A stretch of 64,000 nucleotides of DNA, from NCBI GenBank assembly GCA_036897095.1, contig JAYMSP010000081.1:1-64000 (forward strand). Reading direction: 5' to 3'. Both the position numbers and the translations under genes were made by a program. Shown here in pieces: positions 35,761-47,536 of this stretch. Each line of letters starts with the position of its first letter. The first letter of the stretch is position 1. The stretch comes from Plantago elongata. Its lineage: Eukaryota > Streptophyta > Magnoliopsida > Lamiales > Plantaginaceae. The notes below the pieces were generated by a model that saw nothing but the letters and a program-made list of their open reading frames with translations, did not search any database and was not told the origin of the DNA.

Positions 35761-36310
35761 TGTAATATGATTATAATATTTGTAAGGGGTATATGATTAA
35801 TTGAGCTTTCTCTCAATCTAATTCACCATTTTTCAGATCAAATTAATAACACTTTAAGTCTAATATCAAATACATTTTTCATATATACCCCCATTTCGGA
35901 GCTAGTGAGGTACTAAATACAAATTTTCATTACGCAATTAAATATTTAATTAATATTGAACTATTATACCTCAATTAAATATTGGCAATCACCAAATTAT
36001 GTCACTTGAATTATGAGTTGCTCCAAATTCCAGCTAGACTAGTGAGTTGTATACGCAAAATAATGATGCGAAGGTACACGAAAGGTTTATTCTTTGAGAA
36101 TATACCTCCTTCTCCATGTGGATACATTTTGGACCTTAGATTATATAATACAATACCCCATGGCCAAATATACTATATATAAAATTTTAAGTGAAATATC
36201 GTTTCATTTGAATTTATGCAGCCAAGAATGTATTTGTTGATGGTCATCTAATCATGAAATTCTTTTGCAAGATATATATATGCAGTTAAGTTATGCCTTG
36301 CCTTGGCTAG

Positions 36311-36493
36311 ATGATCATCAACAAACATGTTCTTAGCTTGGCTTCCATCTCTTTTCTTCTTCTTGGTAGCCTTCAAATGCTAGTATGCTGCTCTGTTAGA
36401 CTAGATCAGCTCTATCTCTATTGCTTTTTTAGATCCTGCATACCAGCACGTCACATTGTAGCAGTGGACTTCATAAGTTACGATGAGAGGTAG
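36311..36493 (+). CDS. Possible small secreted peptide (doubtful)
   Basis: A 60-residue frame opens with a signal-peptide-like N-terminus (MIINKHVLSLASISFLLLGS) and lies about 35-40 bp after a TATATATAT word. The remaining 40 residues contain four Cys and no motif I recognise. The N-terminal style is like that of short plant signalling peptides, but the C-terminus does not match CLE, CEP, PSK or IDA endings. It may be a real small gene, the first exon of one, or chance. Confidence 0.2.
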   Translation: MIINKHVLSLASISFLLLGSLQMLVCCSVRLDQLYLYCFFRSCIPARHIVAVDFISYDER

Positions 36494-36819
36494 CTTATAT
36501 CGTATAATATAGATTATTCCTTCTATGGGGCAAATTGTGATTGTGTCATAATATTTCAACTTGTTTAGATGATTTAGTATGTGAGTGATTTTAAACGAAT
36601 AAAAATGAGTTTCTTATTTGGATTACATCTTGGTGTTGTGCTGCTAAGAAGAGTTGCCTAAGGCCGCTTCGATAAATGTTAGTTTGTGTATTGTTTTCAT
36701 CATCACAACAATTATGAAACTCGCAAAATGGCTTTAATATTCAAAATTCTACGTGTTATTTATACACAAATTATATTAGTATGAGTTAGTTTATGTTGTT
36801 TCCAACTGAATTGAATTAG

Positions 36820-37062
36820 TATTTCCTCCGTTTCAATAAACTTCATTTATTTATCATTTTTAGCCGTTTTATTAAATTTTATATATTATTAAAAAAAAAG
36901 TTATCCCATCACTAACAAATAATAAACAATCTCAACTTTACACAAAAGTTACACATTTTATCACTAAAAGTATACTTTTCCCCATATTCTTTTTTTTCGT
37001 TATTACTTTGACTTTTCGCATAAAACTATAATTATATGAAGTTTGATACGATGGAGGGATTA
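36820..37062 (+). mobile_element. Stowaway-like MITE
   Basis: Bounded by TA on both sides, it begins TTTCCTCCGTTTCAATAAAC and ends with GTTTGATACGATGGAGGGAT, which are imperfect terminal inverted repeats of the common plant CTCCCTCCGT type. It is ~240 bp, AT-rich and without coding capacity. An inverted, more decayed relative lies at about 6066-6290. It is about 780 bp upstream of the RING gene. Confidence 0.8.
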
Positions 37063-37843
37063 CGAAATATAATTAAGCAATAAACATGAGTAATCCGAAT
37101 GAACTGAATTGTGAGAATTTTAAGTTCAAGAGAATGGGGTCGAGCCTAACACCACTAACTAAATTTTGAAGTAATTATTTTTTATTTTCTTCTAGTGCAA
37201 AAAATGATTGCCAGCAACTAAGAAAATTCTTGCCAGCAACTAAGGAGTCAAATTTTAAATAAATATCTATAAAAAAAATATTGTATCATAGAGTGCAGAT
37301 GATATATCATGAAGTGTAAATGACACAAAAACGTTGTATCACAGAGTATAAATATAGACAATTTTTACACCTAAAATTGTACATTTAGTATGAGAATATA
37401 CAATTTCTTTTTATATTATAAAATACAAATGATACAACGGTCGTTTTTTCAATTGTTGATTCCAATCGAGTATCGGTCTAAATCCCTAAAAAAAAAATGG
37501 CCCAAGTGATTTCTACCGATAAGCCCAAATCATTACCATACCATGTTATTACAATCTTGGGCCAATTGGCAACCGTCATATCGGAACAACTACTTAATTT
37601 AACCACTTAAACAGTAAATACCATATATGTTTTACATACATAATTTAATCAAGGCAAACAATTTAAGTTAATCAAGGGAAGTACATGCAGTTTCCAAATT
37701 CCTAAATCCTATGTCTACAAGGATACAAAACAAAGATTTTACTCAGTATCAGTATATATATTGTCATTGTGTTGTAAAACCTCAACTTCCATTCATATTT
37801 CATAACACAAAACATTAGTTTGATTCGATCTGTGAATTTGAAC
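37063..37843. other. Upstream region of the RING-H2 gene
   Basis: AT-rich intergenic DNA with no gene. The last 100 bp contain a TATA-like TATATATA at about 37752-37760 and the short leader of the RING gene. Confidence 0.55.
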
Positions 37844-38599
37844 ATGACTTCTCTGGTCGATGCACTTTACGGTGGTGTTGCTACCATCAATGATGAAATC
37901 TTCAATATAAAAAAGGCAGATTCACGGCGAACAACGCCTCTGGATCGTGATTTCGAAAACTATTCCATCCGATTCGTGTTTAATGTCCAATGCATGCACC
38001 GAGAATGGGCTATGATTGACGATGAACACATGTATCAACGTGAATATAGTCCACCACACAGCTTCACAAAAACTATCAGCTTCAGTGTTCCCAAGCATAC
38101 GCTTCCCGACTGTCATATGGACTTGTTGGCTCAAAAAGAAAAAAACTACCATATGGACTTCACCGTCATAAGCAACGTTCTTGACATATATCTCCGGCAT
38201 ATAGAACCACGGAATCGTGAACGTTCCAGGATGTGTGCTCGAGCTGCTGAGGATACAATGAAGATAATCAACTCTTCACCCCCAAGGCATGATACTTTTA
38301 CTCTCACGTCAGAACTTTTTCGAATAAGGTTCCGGCCAATTTCTCTGGAGACTCCTCAAGGTCCACATATGGTTCCTGCTACCGATGAAGCTATCATGAA
38401 ATTGGAACGTAAGGTCATATCTGCAACTGATTTGAACACAGAATGTGCGATTTGTTTGGACGAGCTTGATGCTGGACGTGAGGCGCTAAACATGCCATGC
38501 TCGCACGCGTTTCATGGTGATTGCATTGTGAAGTGGCTTAACACTAGCCATTATTGCCCTCTCTGCCGATTCGAGATGCCTGCAGCCGTTAGCAGCTAG
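37844..38599 (+). CDS. RING-H2 zinc-finger protein, probable E3 ubiquitin ligase
   Basis: An intronless frame of 251 residues ending at 38599. The C-terminal RING finger (about residues 197-245) reads CAICLDELDAG, then MPCSHAFHGDCIVKWL, then YCPLCRFEMP. This gives the C3H2C3 (RING-H2) ligand order, so it probably binds an E2 and ubiquitinates a substrate. The first ~190 residues are charged, lack a membrane span or signal peptide and have no domain I know, so substrate and location are open. The true start should be the ATG at 37844 (MTSLVDALYGG). The frame is open a little upstream, but only a TTG is available there. A TATA-like word lies ~85 bp upstream. This domain layout is typical of lineage-expanded plant RING genes. 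Confidence 0.85.
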   Translation: MTSLVDALYGGVATINDEIFNIKKADSRRTTPLDRDFENYSIRFVFNVQCMHREWAMIDDEHMYQREYSPPHSFTKTISFSVPKHTLPDCHMDLLAQKEKNYHMDFTVISNVLDIYLRHIEPRNRERSRMCARAAEDTMKIINSSPPRHDTFTLTSELFRIRFRPISLETPQGPHMVPATDEAIMKLERKVISATDLNTECAICLDELDAGREALNMPCSHAFHGDCIVKWLNTSHYCPLCRFEMPAAVSS

Positions 38600-38796
38600 A
38601 TGATTCTTCAATTTTAATGTGTGTTACAACGAGACTTGAAATCTGATTTTGTTCATGTAATTCGATCATTAGATCAGCTAGCTAGCTTTTCAATGAATGG
38701 AAAAAATTAGAGTTCATACATATGTCATTCTTCTACTTGCTTCTTGATTAAATTCACTAAATTTGTCGTTTGATTAATTCTGTTGTTAAGTAGACT

Positions 38797-40243
38797 TGTA
38801 AACCTTCAGGGTACAAATCTATGGATTAATTCCCGTAGGAAATTTCAGTTTACCCAATCTGAAATTGAGGGAGTTCCATTGATTGTGCCGTCGATATAAC
38901 GAGGAATATGAAGACGAAGTATCTATTGACGTAATGTTTAAAGAATTGTTAGAAGACACAGAACTTCTGATGGCTTGTCTGTGGATACTATTGCATTTTA
39001 TCTCAATTCTTCGTGGTTATACGGTAATTACAAACCTTGCAGTTGGATCTGGTCTATGAAAGAGCTTAATGTTCAAAAGCTTATACTCTCTATGCGTCAT
39101 TCGGTCATCGAGGATCAATTGTATCATTGCCTTAATGGATGCACCTCTTTAGTAAAGTTGGTTGTTAACCTTCAGGGTGGGTACGAATCTATGGATTCCC
39201 GGAGGAGATTTCAGTTTACCCAATCTGAAAACGATGGAGTTCATTGAATGTATTCTCAATAAAGAGGAATGCGAAGTATCAATTAACGGATTGGTTATAG
39301 AATGTCCTAAGCTCGAGGATTGAGTTTCGTGGGGTTTATCTGTAAAGATCAAGTTCTCCGAATTCGTTCTCATGTGCTGAAAAAGTTGACACTGTCAGAT
39401 TATTCTGATGATTCTGATCATGTCTCGACCTTCACACCCCTAATCTTCAAGTATTCATTTGCACCTGCTATATTACTTGTCGATATATCTTATCTAGCCT
39501 TAAGTCTCTTCTCACTGCGCATATTGACATAAGGCTTACTGAGAGCAGACCCCGTCTATCTGATATTCATGACGCTGTAGCTTCTGTTGTTACTGCTTGC
39601 TCGAGCATCATCCAGTTGTATCTGAGTGCTACTTCTATTCGTGTGAGCCTTCTTATCAAATATCCTTTCTTGTTCCTGACATAATGATACATATTAATGG
39701 TTGTACAACATTGTAGTTTGGTTGCAGGCTCTGCTTTATGCATCTGCACCACTTCCAACATTTTGGAATTTGGGTTGTTTACGTCTAGGTTGTCTGACAT
39801 TTTTTGGATGGGAGTTCTTGGCAAAGCTGCTATTGAATACGCCTAACCTTAAAGAACTTATCATTGAAGAGGTATAGTTATAACTTAAGTGGCTAAGTTG
39901 CCACGATTCACTCTATAATGTTTGCATCTAAATCATTCTGACTTACACCCACCTTCTCACTGCAGGGTTTTGGAAAGAATCAACCAGGTTTCGGAAAGGA
40001 TCGACCAGGTTATGCGGATTTTAAGAGTTGACAATCCCACCCTCTTGCCTGAAGTCACACCTAGAGAAAATCGAGTTTTGCACTTTCAACTGGAAAGAAG
40101 ATGAAATAGACTTAGCAAAGTACTTTTTGGAGAACGGTGAAGTTCTTGAGAAGTTAACACTTCGTAGTCGTAAAGCTATGGATAGCAGTACTGTACAGCG
40201 GTTGCTTAGTCTGCCGCAGAACTCAAAGATTGTCTTGGAATGA
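38797..40243 (+). pseudogene. Truncated F-box/LRR/FBD pseudogene with an internal duplication
   Basis: Pieces of the same family as the locus at 21262-22954 appear in the same order. They are an LRR part (LYHCLNGCTSLVKLVVNLQG), then AHIDIRLTESRP with DAVASVVTACSS, an exon with ALLYASAPLPTFWNLGCL and FFGWEFLAKLLL, and an FBD part (HLEKIEFCTFNWKEDEIDLA, then ENGEVLEKLTL and LPQNSKIVLE) ending at 40241-40243. No F-box is visible at the start and the frame changes several times. A ~150-bp piece is repeated inside: AACCTTCAGGG starts at 38801 and again at 39167, each followed by ATCTATGGAT and TTTCAGTTTACCCAATCTGA. It is a non-functional family member. Confidence 0.75.
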
Positions 40244-41111
40244 TGCTGCAGGGAGTAGATGAAGTTACTGCCAGTGCTACATTCTTCACTTTTCTCAGTT
40301 GTGATTTTATGGTCTGATTGTTTCTTTGAGGAGAATGAGCAGCACATCTGACCTTATATAATCATATTGGAAGTTATATTATCGCTGAACATTAGTCACA
40401 TTACTAATATGCTACCAATATCGAAAATTTCCTCAAATCCAAAAACGCTGACCGAATACTACTTTTGGCCGCATTAATGCATATTCTTCCAGTCACTACC
40501 TTTATATTTTTTGAAAGGTTTGTCGGTTCAGTAAGGTATTGTTGATTATGAATCGATATAGTATTATTGAATCGTAACAATATATCACCACCTTTTCAAA
40601 GGGCTCGGCTCGAAGCTTCCCCCAGCTTCATCTCTGCCTATGGCAGAGATGGTGACCGCATCTGGGGTTATGTTAAAGTTTATGAGAATAGACTTGGCAC
40701 CTTCTGTATCTTCCCATAGAACAAGACTCCCATCTAGGCACTGGCGGTTAAGAACTTCACCTTCCATTCAAGAGTATTTCTACCGAGTACATAGAACAAG
40801 AGATTTGTTCAATATGAAAGCATCACAAGTGACATTGACATTGTATGAAGGTCCTCTCATTAGATACCATGCTCAAAACATCTTAACATGTGTTTCCTTG
40901 AAAGAAGCTCACAAGTAAGACTGACAGGGAATGCTTGACACTATAACTCTTCAAAAGGCTAGAATTCTAAACCCTCAGTAACTTCAGAACTACATTTGAT
41001 GAATGATTATGCCGCAACTTAAATTATTGAGTCTAGAATACAACAGTTGTTTTCACACTTAAAACTTCCGCAAGGTATGCTAGGTAATGAATAAGGCAGA
41101 GGTGAAATCCA
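40244..41111. other. Gap between the F-box pseudogene and Cpn20
   Basis: Includes the 3' UTR of the Cpn20 gene (minus strand, below 41112). The rest has no recognised gene. A codon-like minus frame at 40585-40767 has no family I know. Confidence 0.5.
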
Positions 41112-43054
41112 CTAAGAGAGGATTGCCATCACATCCGAGGCCCGGAGAGCAATATATTCTGAACCGTCGGCTCCCTTGAAATCATTACCAGCGTATTTCG
41201 AGAATAAAACTGTATTTCCAGAAGAAACGGAGAGTGGTGTTCGCTTGCCCTCGGGGTCCAAAGGACCAGGTCCAACGGCAATGACCTAAATCACAAGGAA
41301 CCCATAAATATTAAGGACAGATCCGAGGAATCCAATCTGGGCATTCGCCTAATGTGAAGAACATGATATAGGTCAGCCATCAGTCCAATAACTTACCGTT
41401 CCAATTGAGGGCTTCTCCGTGCTAGCATTTGTCAAGTAAAGACCACCAGCAGTCTTAGTTTCCGCCTCTACAACCTGGAAGATATAAAAAACATTTAAAT
41501 TACTTCACACAATAACAAAGACACTTCACAAATCAGAAATAACCATGTGTACTCAATTTACACCCTACTCCATACCAGTAAACTGCCACCCCCATCCCAG
41601 GTGTTCACCAAATATTCTCCATTTTCAACCTATCTTCTACCAAGTGTACTTCATTCATGTGTAAATTAGGAATATAATGCATTCATACTTATAGCCATAC
41701 AACAAATTATGGTATTTATTTAAATACAAGTATGCATTTTCAGTATTTATGCATTTAATTTGATCTTTTATAGGTATATAATTATTGTTTATTTCACATA
41801 AATAATAGCAAGGTAGACCAGTTGAACCGGTAGTTTACAACCTTTCAGGTTCACCTTCAATCTGGCTTTCAGACACTGGCTATACAATTTAAACCACATT
41901 ACTCCGCCTCAAAATATCAATACTCATCTCAAATTCAAAACCCAAGTAGAGCTGTGCAAGAGGTACTAATACCAAAACATATAAATTCCAGCTCATAATG
42001 TAGAAGAAACATGCTATGCTAACCAGCATCCAATGTGAAGTTTGGAGGCACACATTAAACACGTTAAGATAATACATTATTAGACAAGATTGCAAATACA
42101 GCAACAACTATGCATTCAAATAAAAGCCAATTGGTAAACAAATAAATCACCTTTATTAGAACTCTGTCATTTAGAGGCTTCAAATCTTTCACATCTTCTG
42201 TCTCAAGAGTGCCAACAATATCGTCCTCTTTCAATATAAGGTGATTTACACCGTTGAATTGCACTTCGGTCCCAGCATACTTTGAGTACACCACCTTGGT
42301 ACCAGTCTATACATAAACACAACCAGTAAGTAAAACTACTTGAAGACAGGAAGTTCAAGTGCAACCGAACAATCTAACAGACACCAATACCTTCACACCA
42401 ACTTCGACCTTGGTTTCCCCAATGGTACGGCCCTCTCCTGTAGCAACCACCTCACCTCCTTGGGGTCTGGTCTGTGCAGCCGATGGCAGAATAATACCAC
42501 CAGAAGTTTTCTCCGCTGCTGTGTCAATCTTCACCAACAATCTGTCACCCAATGGCTTAAGAGTAGTGTACTGCAGGTTCAAAAATGAAAATTCAAGTGT
42601 CAGCATTCAGCAAGTAGCTCAACAATGTGCTCTCGCATTTACGAGCAAATCCTCCACACCACTGACAATTAATCTATATGCTTAACAGTTAATACCACGG
42701 AAACAAACACTGATTGCAGATGACAAACTCACTAAACTCCTAATTGACATACAAAGCCAAATTCAGCAACCAAATTGTACACAAGAATAACAGCTGAAAC
42801 AGCATAAAGATTCAAACTTTCCGAGAAAACAATGAAAACCCAATAATAATCATTTCCCAAACAATCAGATAGCTCACCTTAGGCGCAACGGTAGTGGCAG
42901 CCTTGACAACAAGACCCTTGAACGAGCGACTGTTCTGTTTGAGAGGTGAAAATGACACTAATTTGACACCATTTGTAGCCCTGAGACCTTCGAACGAAAC
43001 GAAACCCTTAGATGAAATAGAAGACGCGGCAGAAGTCAACTGTGTAGCTGCCAT
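41112..43054 (-). CDS. CPN20: Chloroplast 20-kDa co-chaperonin (Cpn20/Cpn21), 5 exons
   Basis: The plastid GroES-type lid that works with Cpn60 in protein folding, including Rubisco. Unlike bacterial GroES it has two Cpn10 domains in tandem. Exons on the minus strand: 43054-42878, 42570-42391, 42306-42151, 41474-41397, 41285-41112. They join in frame to 254 residues, the size of Arabidopsis CPN20. Residues 1-50 are a Ser-rich transit peptide (MAATQLTSAASSISSKGFVS). The first domain starts YTTLKPLGDRLLVKI with mobile loop EKTSGGIILP, and the second starts LKPLNDRVLIK with loop TKTAGGLYLT. Each domain ends with a conserved GTEVQFNGVNHLIL- or GNDFKGADGSEYIA-type strand. The ATG at 43054 is the first after a 5'-UTR intron (43149-43058; donor AAAG/GTATTG, acceptor GGAGCAG). 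The gene is intact. Confidence 0.96.
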
Positions 43055-43057
43055 TTC

Positions 43058-43149
43058 CTGCTCCAAAATGAAATTGAATTCATATCCAAATTAGAATTGT
43101 TGATAAACGAAAGAGGATAGAAGGGTAATACGAAGGGAATACACAATAC
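43058..43149 (-). other. Intron in the Cpn20 5' UTR
   Basis: On the minus strand a donor AAAG/GTATTGTG is followed 92 bases later by an acceptor GGAGCAG/G, three bases before the start codon. Leader introns often raise expression in plant housekeeping genes. The splice is inferred from sequence only. Confidence 0.65.
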
Positions 43150-43299
43150 CTTTAGATTGGGAGGAATTGGGAACTTGGTCGATGAAGATAAGGTAGATGA
43201 GTGAGCTGACAATGGTGTGTAGAGTGATAGATAGAAAGAAATGGGCTCAGTTTTAGCTGAATAGATTAGAGGATAACAAAACCCTAGAAACTTCTGCAA

Positions 43300-45901
43300 C
43301 TCGAGGGGTTTTCTGCAATTAACACGACGGTTCTAGAATACTTGAATAGGCCCATCGTTACTTTTGGGCTTCATAATTTGGACTTCTGTTATTGGGCTTT
43401 ACTAATTATGCTTATTCTCCTATTGGGCTAATATCCATCTAACAAAATGGAAATCTATTGGCATATGAGTGTATGACCAAGTGACCAACCATTCTTGTGA
43501 AGACACTATTTCCTTTCTCTACTCACAAATCAAATTTCATTTATCTAAGTAGATCATTTGGTGCATATTTGTACACATCTAAGACTAGGTCGTCGGAGGC
43601 ACCGTCCAAGCCTGCCCCGCATATGGCCCCAATTTGGTGTGATATTTGTGTCCGGGTCCTAGCTATTGGTTGGTGTTTTCCTTAAGTTTGCGTGACACGT
43701 TGTTGTTTAATTAGTAGCATAGTTATATGTTGTCCAATTCGTCATTAACTTATAAGTGTGAACATTGATCTGTAGGACCTAACTTCGATTATTAACAGTG
43801 ATGACCTTTTATTTTAACTTTTTTTTATATAGTTAGATTCATAAAGGTAACGAAAATATTAGTTGTTTCAACGTATCTGGAGGTCAACTTGATTGTAGAG
43901 CTAACAGTCGGAAATATTAGATGTTTCCGGGCGACATTGACAGCTATATTTTCTAAAGAAGAAAAGCTACAAATAACATGTAAAATACTACTATAATTAA
44001 GGGGGATGTCCTTGTTATCTAGAATAGCATAAGTAGATAGATCATGACACATCATTTTAGAAGAAACAAACCGGTGTTCATGTCTTCTTCAATTACCATG
44101 GGCCACTTTCACTCAATTGGGCTAGTTGAACTATGGGCTCTTGTAGTCCAATGGGCAAGGCCTCGCTTGACTTGTGATTATTATTAATATTAAAAGTCGT
44201 CCAATAAGTCAAGTCTAATAATGCCAATTTGTTTTTGTTGTGGGACAACCAAAATGAATTTTATGCCACTCTCCATCACTTCATGTCACCACTCGACAAT
44301 CATTCACTTATTATTTTTATTTTTTAAAGTACTTGGCGGTATTTTTCCAACACTAACAATATTATATCATTATCCAAAATTATTTAAAAAACGACCCGAT
44401 TTTATCCTAGCAACTAGCAAGCTATCTTTCAGTTTGTAATCATCTCAAGGCTGATGAGTCACCACTATTTTAAATATAAAATATCTCATACTCATGTAAT
44501 TTTAAATATGGTGCATATTTCCAAGTGTTTCGAAGGAAAAGAGCTTTTGATGAAGTAGTTCCATTGAATTTGTGCTGATTTTGTATGTTTTGTTAATTAA
44601 TGTAGAAAATGAGTACCAAAACCTATTCTAGGATGACCGCTAACTACTTTTGTCCTAAATCTTAATTTATTTGAATTTTAAAATCCCACATGGTAATTTA
44701 TAGATGGTAAAATGTCAACCATCGTGTCAAACTCATAAACCATTAGATTTAGTGGCGGGGTTGATGGGACGGCGGACTCGGCACTAGCTTGTAGTCTATA
44801 AACTACGATCTTGGCTCAATCTTAAGTTTAAGTAATTTTTGTTTAGCTGATTGATCTATTAGTAAGTTGATATGTATATGAAGTTATCAAATAATTCGAT
44901 ATTATAAATTTCAGACCGGATTGGATCGGAAGACGCCGAACACATGCATGCATTCAAAAGATGTAAATAGGCTAGCCAGGTCTTATTCCTTGGGCTACGA
45001 ACACGTGGTGCCCTTTTTCTTGATATAAAGCCGTAGCCGAATCATGTGTTTGACAAAATAGGAATGAAAAATACAAGGATCATATTTGTTGTACGTGGAA
45101 GAAGAATAAAATTCCCATTTTGGTTGTTATGTTACTACACAGACCATTGATGCAATATCGCGAACCATTCTTCTCGATATATCTACTTTAACCATCATCA
45201 CTCTCGCACCAAGGCGACGAACGCAGAATTTCAACCTCAAAAGATAATAATATATATATTAAGAGATTTTTAAGGTTTGAGGGATCGAAATTCGAAATTT
45301 TCAAAAGTACTACATAAACAAAAAAGAATTCCGAAGTTGGGCCTGATGGCTCTCATCCACCGCCCCCCTCTAGGTCCGCCCCTGCTCTCACGAATTGAAT
45401 TAAGGAATAGTATAAACTTATAGCTAGCTATAGCTACGTACCTTTATCAATAAATATTCTAATTCGATTCAAATATCATCAAAAAAAGTTGCAGAAAACT
45501 TATTTTGCCAGGTTACTAAGAAAGTGGTAGAGTGCTAATTACGAATGAGAATCAATCTTATAACAGTGTTGCTATCAATCAGAAGTGTGAAAGCATATTT
45601 ACGAAAATTCACTCTGGCGCCACTAAACCAACAAAATGAACAGCAACTTGTCTGGTGCTTAGCTCCATGGTCCTTAAAAGGCAAGAAAAATGAAGAGGTG
45701 AGATCCTTTTTTATCGATCTGTCTAGCACAAACCGATTACTGATCACACGATGCACTTCGATTCCACGACTATGGTTGAGATGAAATAAATACTTGGCCT
45801 TTAATTTGAAGTAGTAAATGCAAGGATGCAATGTAGTTATATAGAATGATAAGTGGCCAATCTCCATAAAATTGAGGAATATGTATCTATTTATTACTAT
45901 C
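43300..45901. other. Gene-poor intergenic DNA, part 1
   Basis: No gene recognised on either strand. The first few hundred bases are the Cpn20 promoter. Around 45330-45390 the words GGGCCTGATGGCTCTC and TCTAGGTCCGCCCCTG look like the decayed edge of a transposon, without definable ends. Small frames at 43497-43685, 44221-44439 and 45535-45867 have no recognisable content. Confidence 0.5.
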
Positions 45902-46080
45902 TTTTCAGTTAACTTTTCAGTTCAATAATTTTTTTAAATAAAAACTTCGTTATATGAACCATAACTTTTATACAAACTAACTGATTTGAGAAGTTAATAA
46001 AATTAATTTGTTAAAAAAAAGAAGCTGATTAACCAGCTATAACAACTTCTTCAGTTAATTTTATCAAAACATGATCTCTA
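45902..46080 (-). mobile_element. Short AT-rich MITE-like repeat, copy 3 (inverted)
   Basis: Read on the minus strand it follows the same word order as the copies at 30165-30345 and 29530-29690: an AGCTGGTTAATCAGCT word, CAGTTAGTTTGTATAAAAGT, ATAACGAAG, and GAACTGAAAAGTTAACTGAA near the end. Age appears similar to that of the others. Confidence 0.45.
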
Positions 46081-46111
46081 TATATTTTGATGACATTTGT
46101 CTGGTCAAGAT

Positions 46112-46378
46112 GGATGAAGAGTCACTCCCAGTGATGTTTTCAAAATGAACTCCAATCAATACTCCTAACAATAACTACCACCGAGATACACCACCAAGAC
46201 TTTTTTTACCATAACAAACAATATCACTGAAAATCAATAAATTAAATTAAAGGATGAAGAGTCACTCCCAGTGATGTTCTCAAAATGAACTCCAGTAAAT
46301 ACTCCTAACAATAACTTCCACCAAGACTTTTTTACCATAACAAACAATATCACTAAAAATCAATAAATTAAATTAAAC
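46112..46378. repeat. 140-bp tandem duplication
   Basis: Two direct copies begin GGATGAAGAGTCACTCCCAG at 46112 and 46252. Both end with ATCAATAAATTAAATTAAA. The second lacks ~13 bases (an ACCACCGAGATAC segment) and differs at a few positions. This is a recent non-coding duplication. Confidence 0.92.
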
Positions 46379-46694
46379 GATAACGATATGTAAGATAAGA
46401 GTGTTAGCATATATAATCTCCTTCAAGTTGAACCTCCAACACCGTTATCAACATTGATGTTGAATTTCGATGTATGTTACGAAAATGTTACAATAGTAAA
46501 TAAGTAGCAACATACTTTAAGATTAGTAATTGAAATTAGATCAACTAGATAATTGTCGGAATCTCGCTTGTCTTTGATTCTATGTTTAATTGTCTAAACT
46601 CTATAATGCGTAACAGTAGTGGGAAAACTAGACAGGAACTAGACATACAAAATAACCTAAACTTATGATTAATCAAGGTTTAATTAATTATTAC

Positions 46695-46726
46695 TATATG
46701 ATATGATATGATATGATATGATATGA
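46695..46726. repeat. (ATATG)n pentanucleotide microsatellite
   Basis: About six head-to-tail ATATG units. A probable length-polymorphic marker. Confidence 0.95.
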
Positions 46727-47536
46727 TAAGGTAATGAATGACGACAAAGCCGCATAGATCAACCGATATGAAACTTGTCGTGATCATATAAACCTACTCA
46801 TCTTCATCATATAAATAACAAAATACCTAACGCGCGACTTACTATGTGTCTTAATCTTCCTAAGAACAACCACAAAAATCACACGAGAGTCTCTCTCTTT
46901 CTCTGCTTTTCTCCCTTTTCGTATCCGCCACACACGACTAAGCTAGTATAGAAGATTTAATCGTTCTACCATCCTTTTGAAAGAAACGAATATTCTCGTT
47001 TCGGAGAACCTTATGCATGTGACTTGTACTATATATTGATGCGAAATTGAATCAATATCTGGTGAATATAGGACAAGATGAGAAAGGTGTGGTGATAGTA
47101 TAGTATCAATGTGAATGAAAAGCTAGGGAAGATGATAACAGATCGATGACTAGGCAACTTATGGCCAAATGCCAATTGATGTGACATAATGCCAATACAG
47201 TCGGCAAGTGTATCAATCGACCTTACGTCTCTTCTTATTCTACATTTCAAATTATCAAGCCGATTTTTGGATTCAGTACATGTCGCATTTAGACTGTCGA
47301 CTATATTTTAACTTGTGTTTCTTATGGTGATCAAAGAAGTTGAAGATGTCCGGCACTGAAAGGTCCCGAGACGAAGTTCGAGCGCGAACACTGGCATTGA
47401 TCGATAGGAGTATAAATGGAATTAGTTTGATATCATGATATAAAAAAATGATACAAAATACTCATGACATCGAATTGTACAACCCGTAGATCACACAATC
47501 ATGTAAACTAGTATGTAAAAGAATTTACGATGAAGT

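Larger units (their letters stand above)
34076..36819. other. Intergenic DNA, 2.7 kb
   Basis: AT-rich with no clear gene. It holds a perfect 20-bp tandem repeat (34951-34990), a SINE-like head (35606-35658) and a possible short secreted-peptide frame (36311-36493). Nothing else stands out. Confidence 0.55.

Noticed and set aside
37820-37843. Upstream start for the RING-H2 gene
   Set aside because: The open frame extends to 37820, but only a TTG is there; the ATG at 37844 is the first real start.
40585-40767. Minus-strand fragment with ISAIGRDEAGGSFEPSPL
   Set aside because: Codon-like, but too short, and I recognise no family; no flanking exons could be joined.
45330-45390. Edge of a larger transposon (TCTAGGTCCGCCCCTG word)
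   Set aside because: It looks like a transposon end seen in plant intergenic DNA, but no partner end, target duplication or coding part was found.
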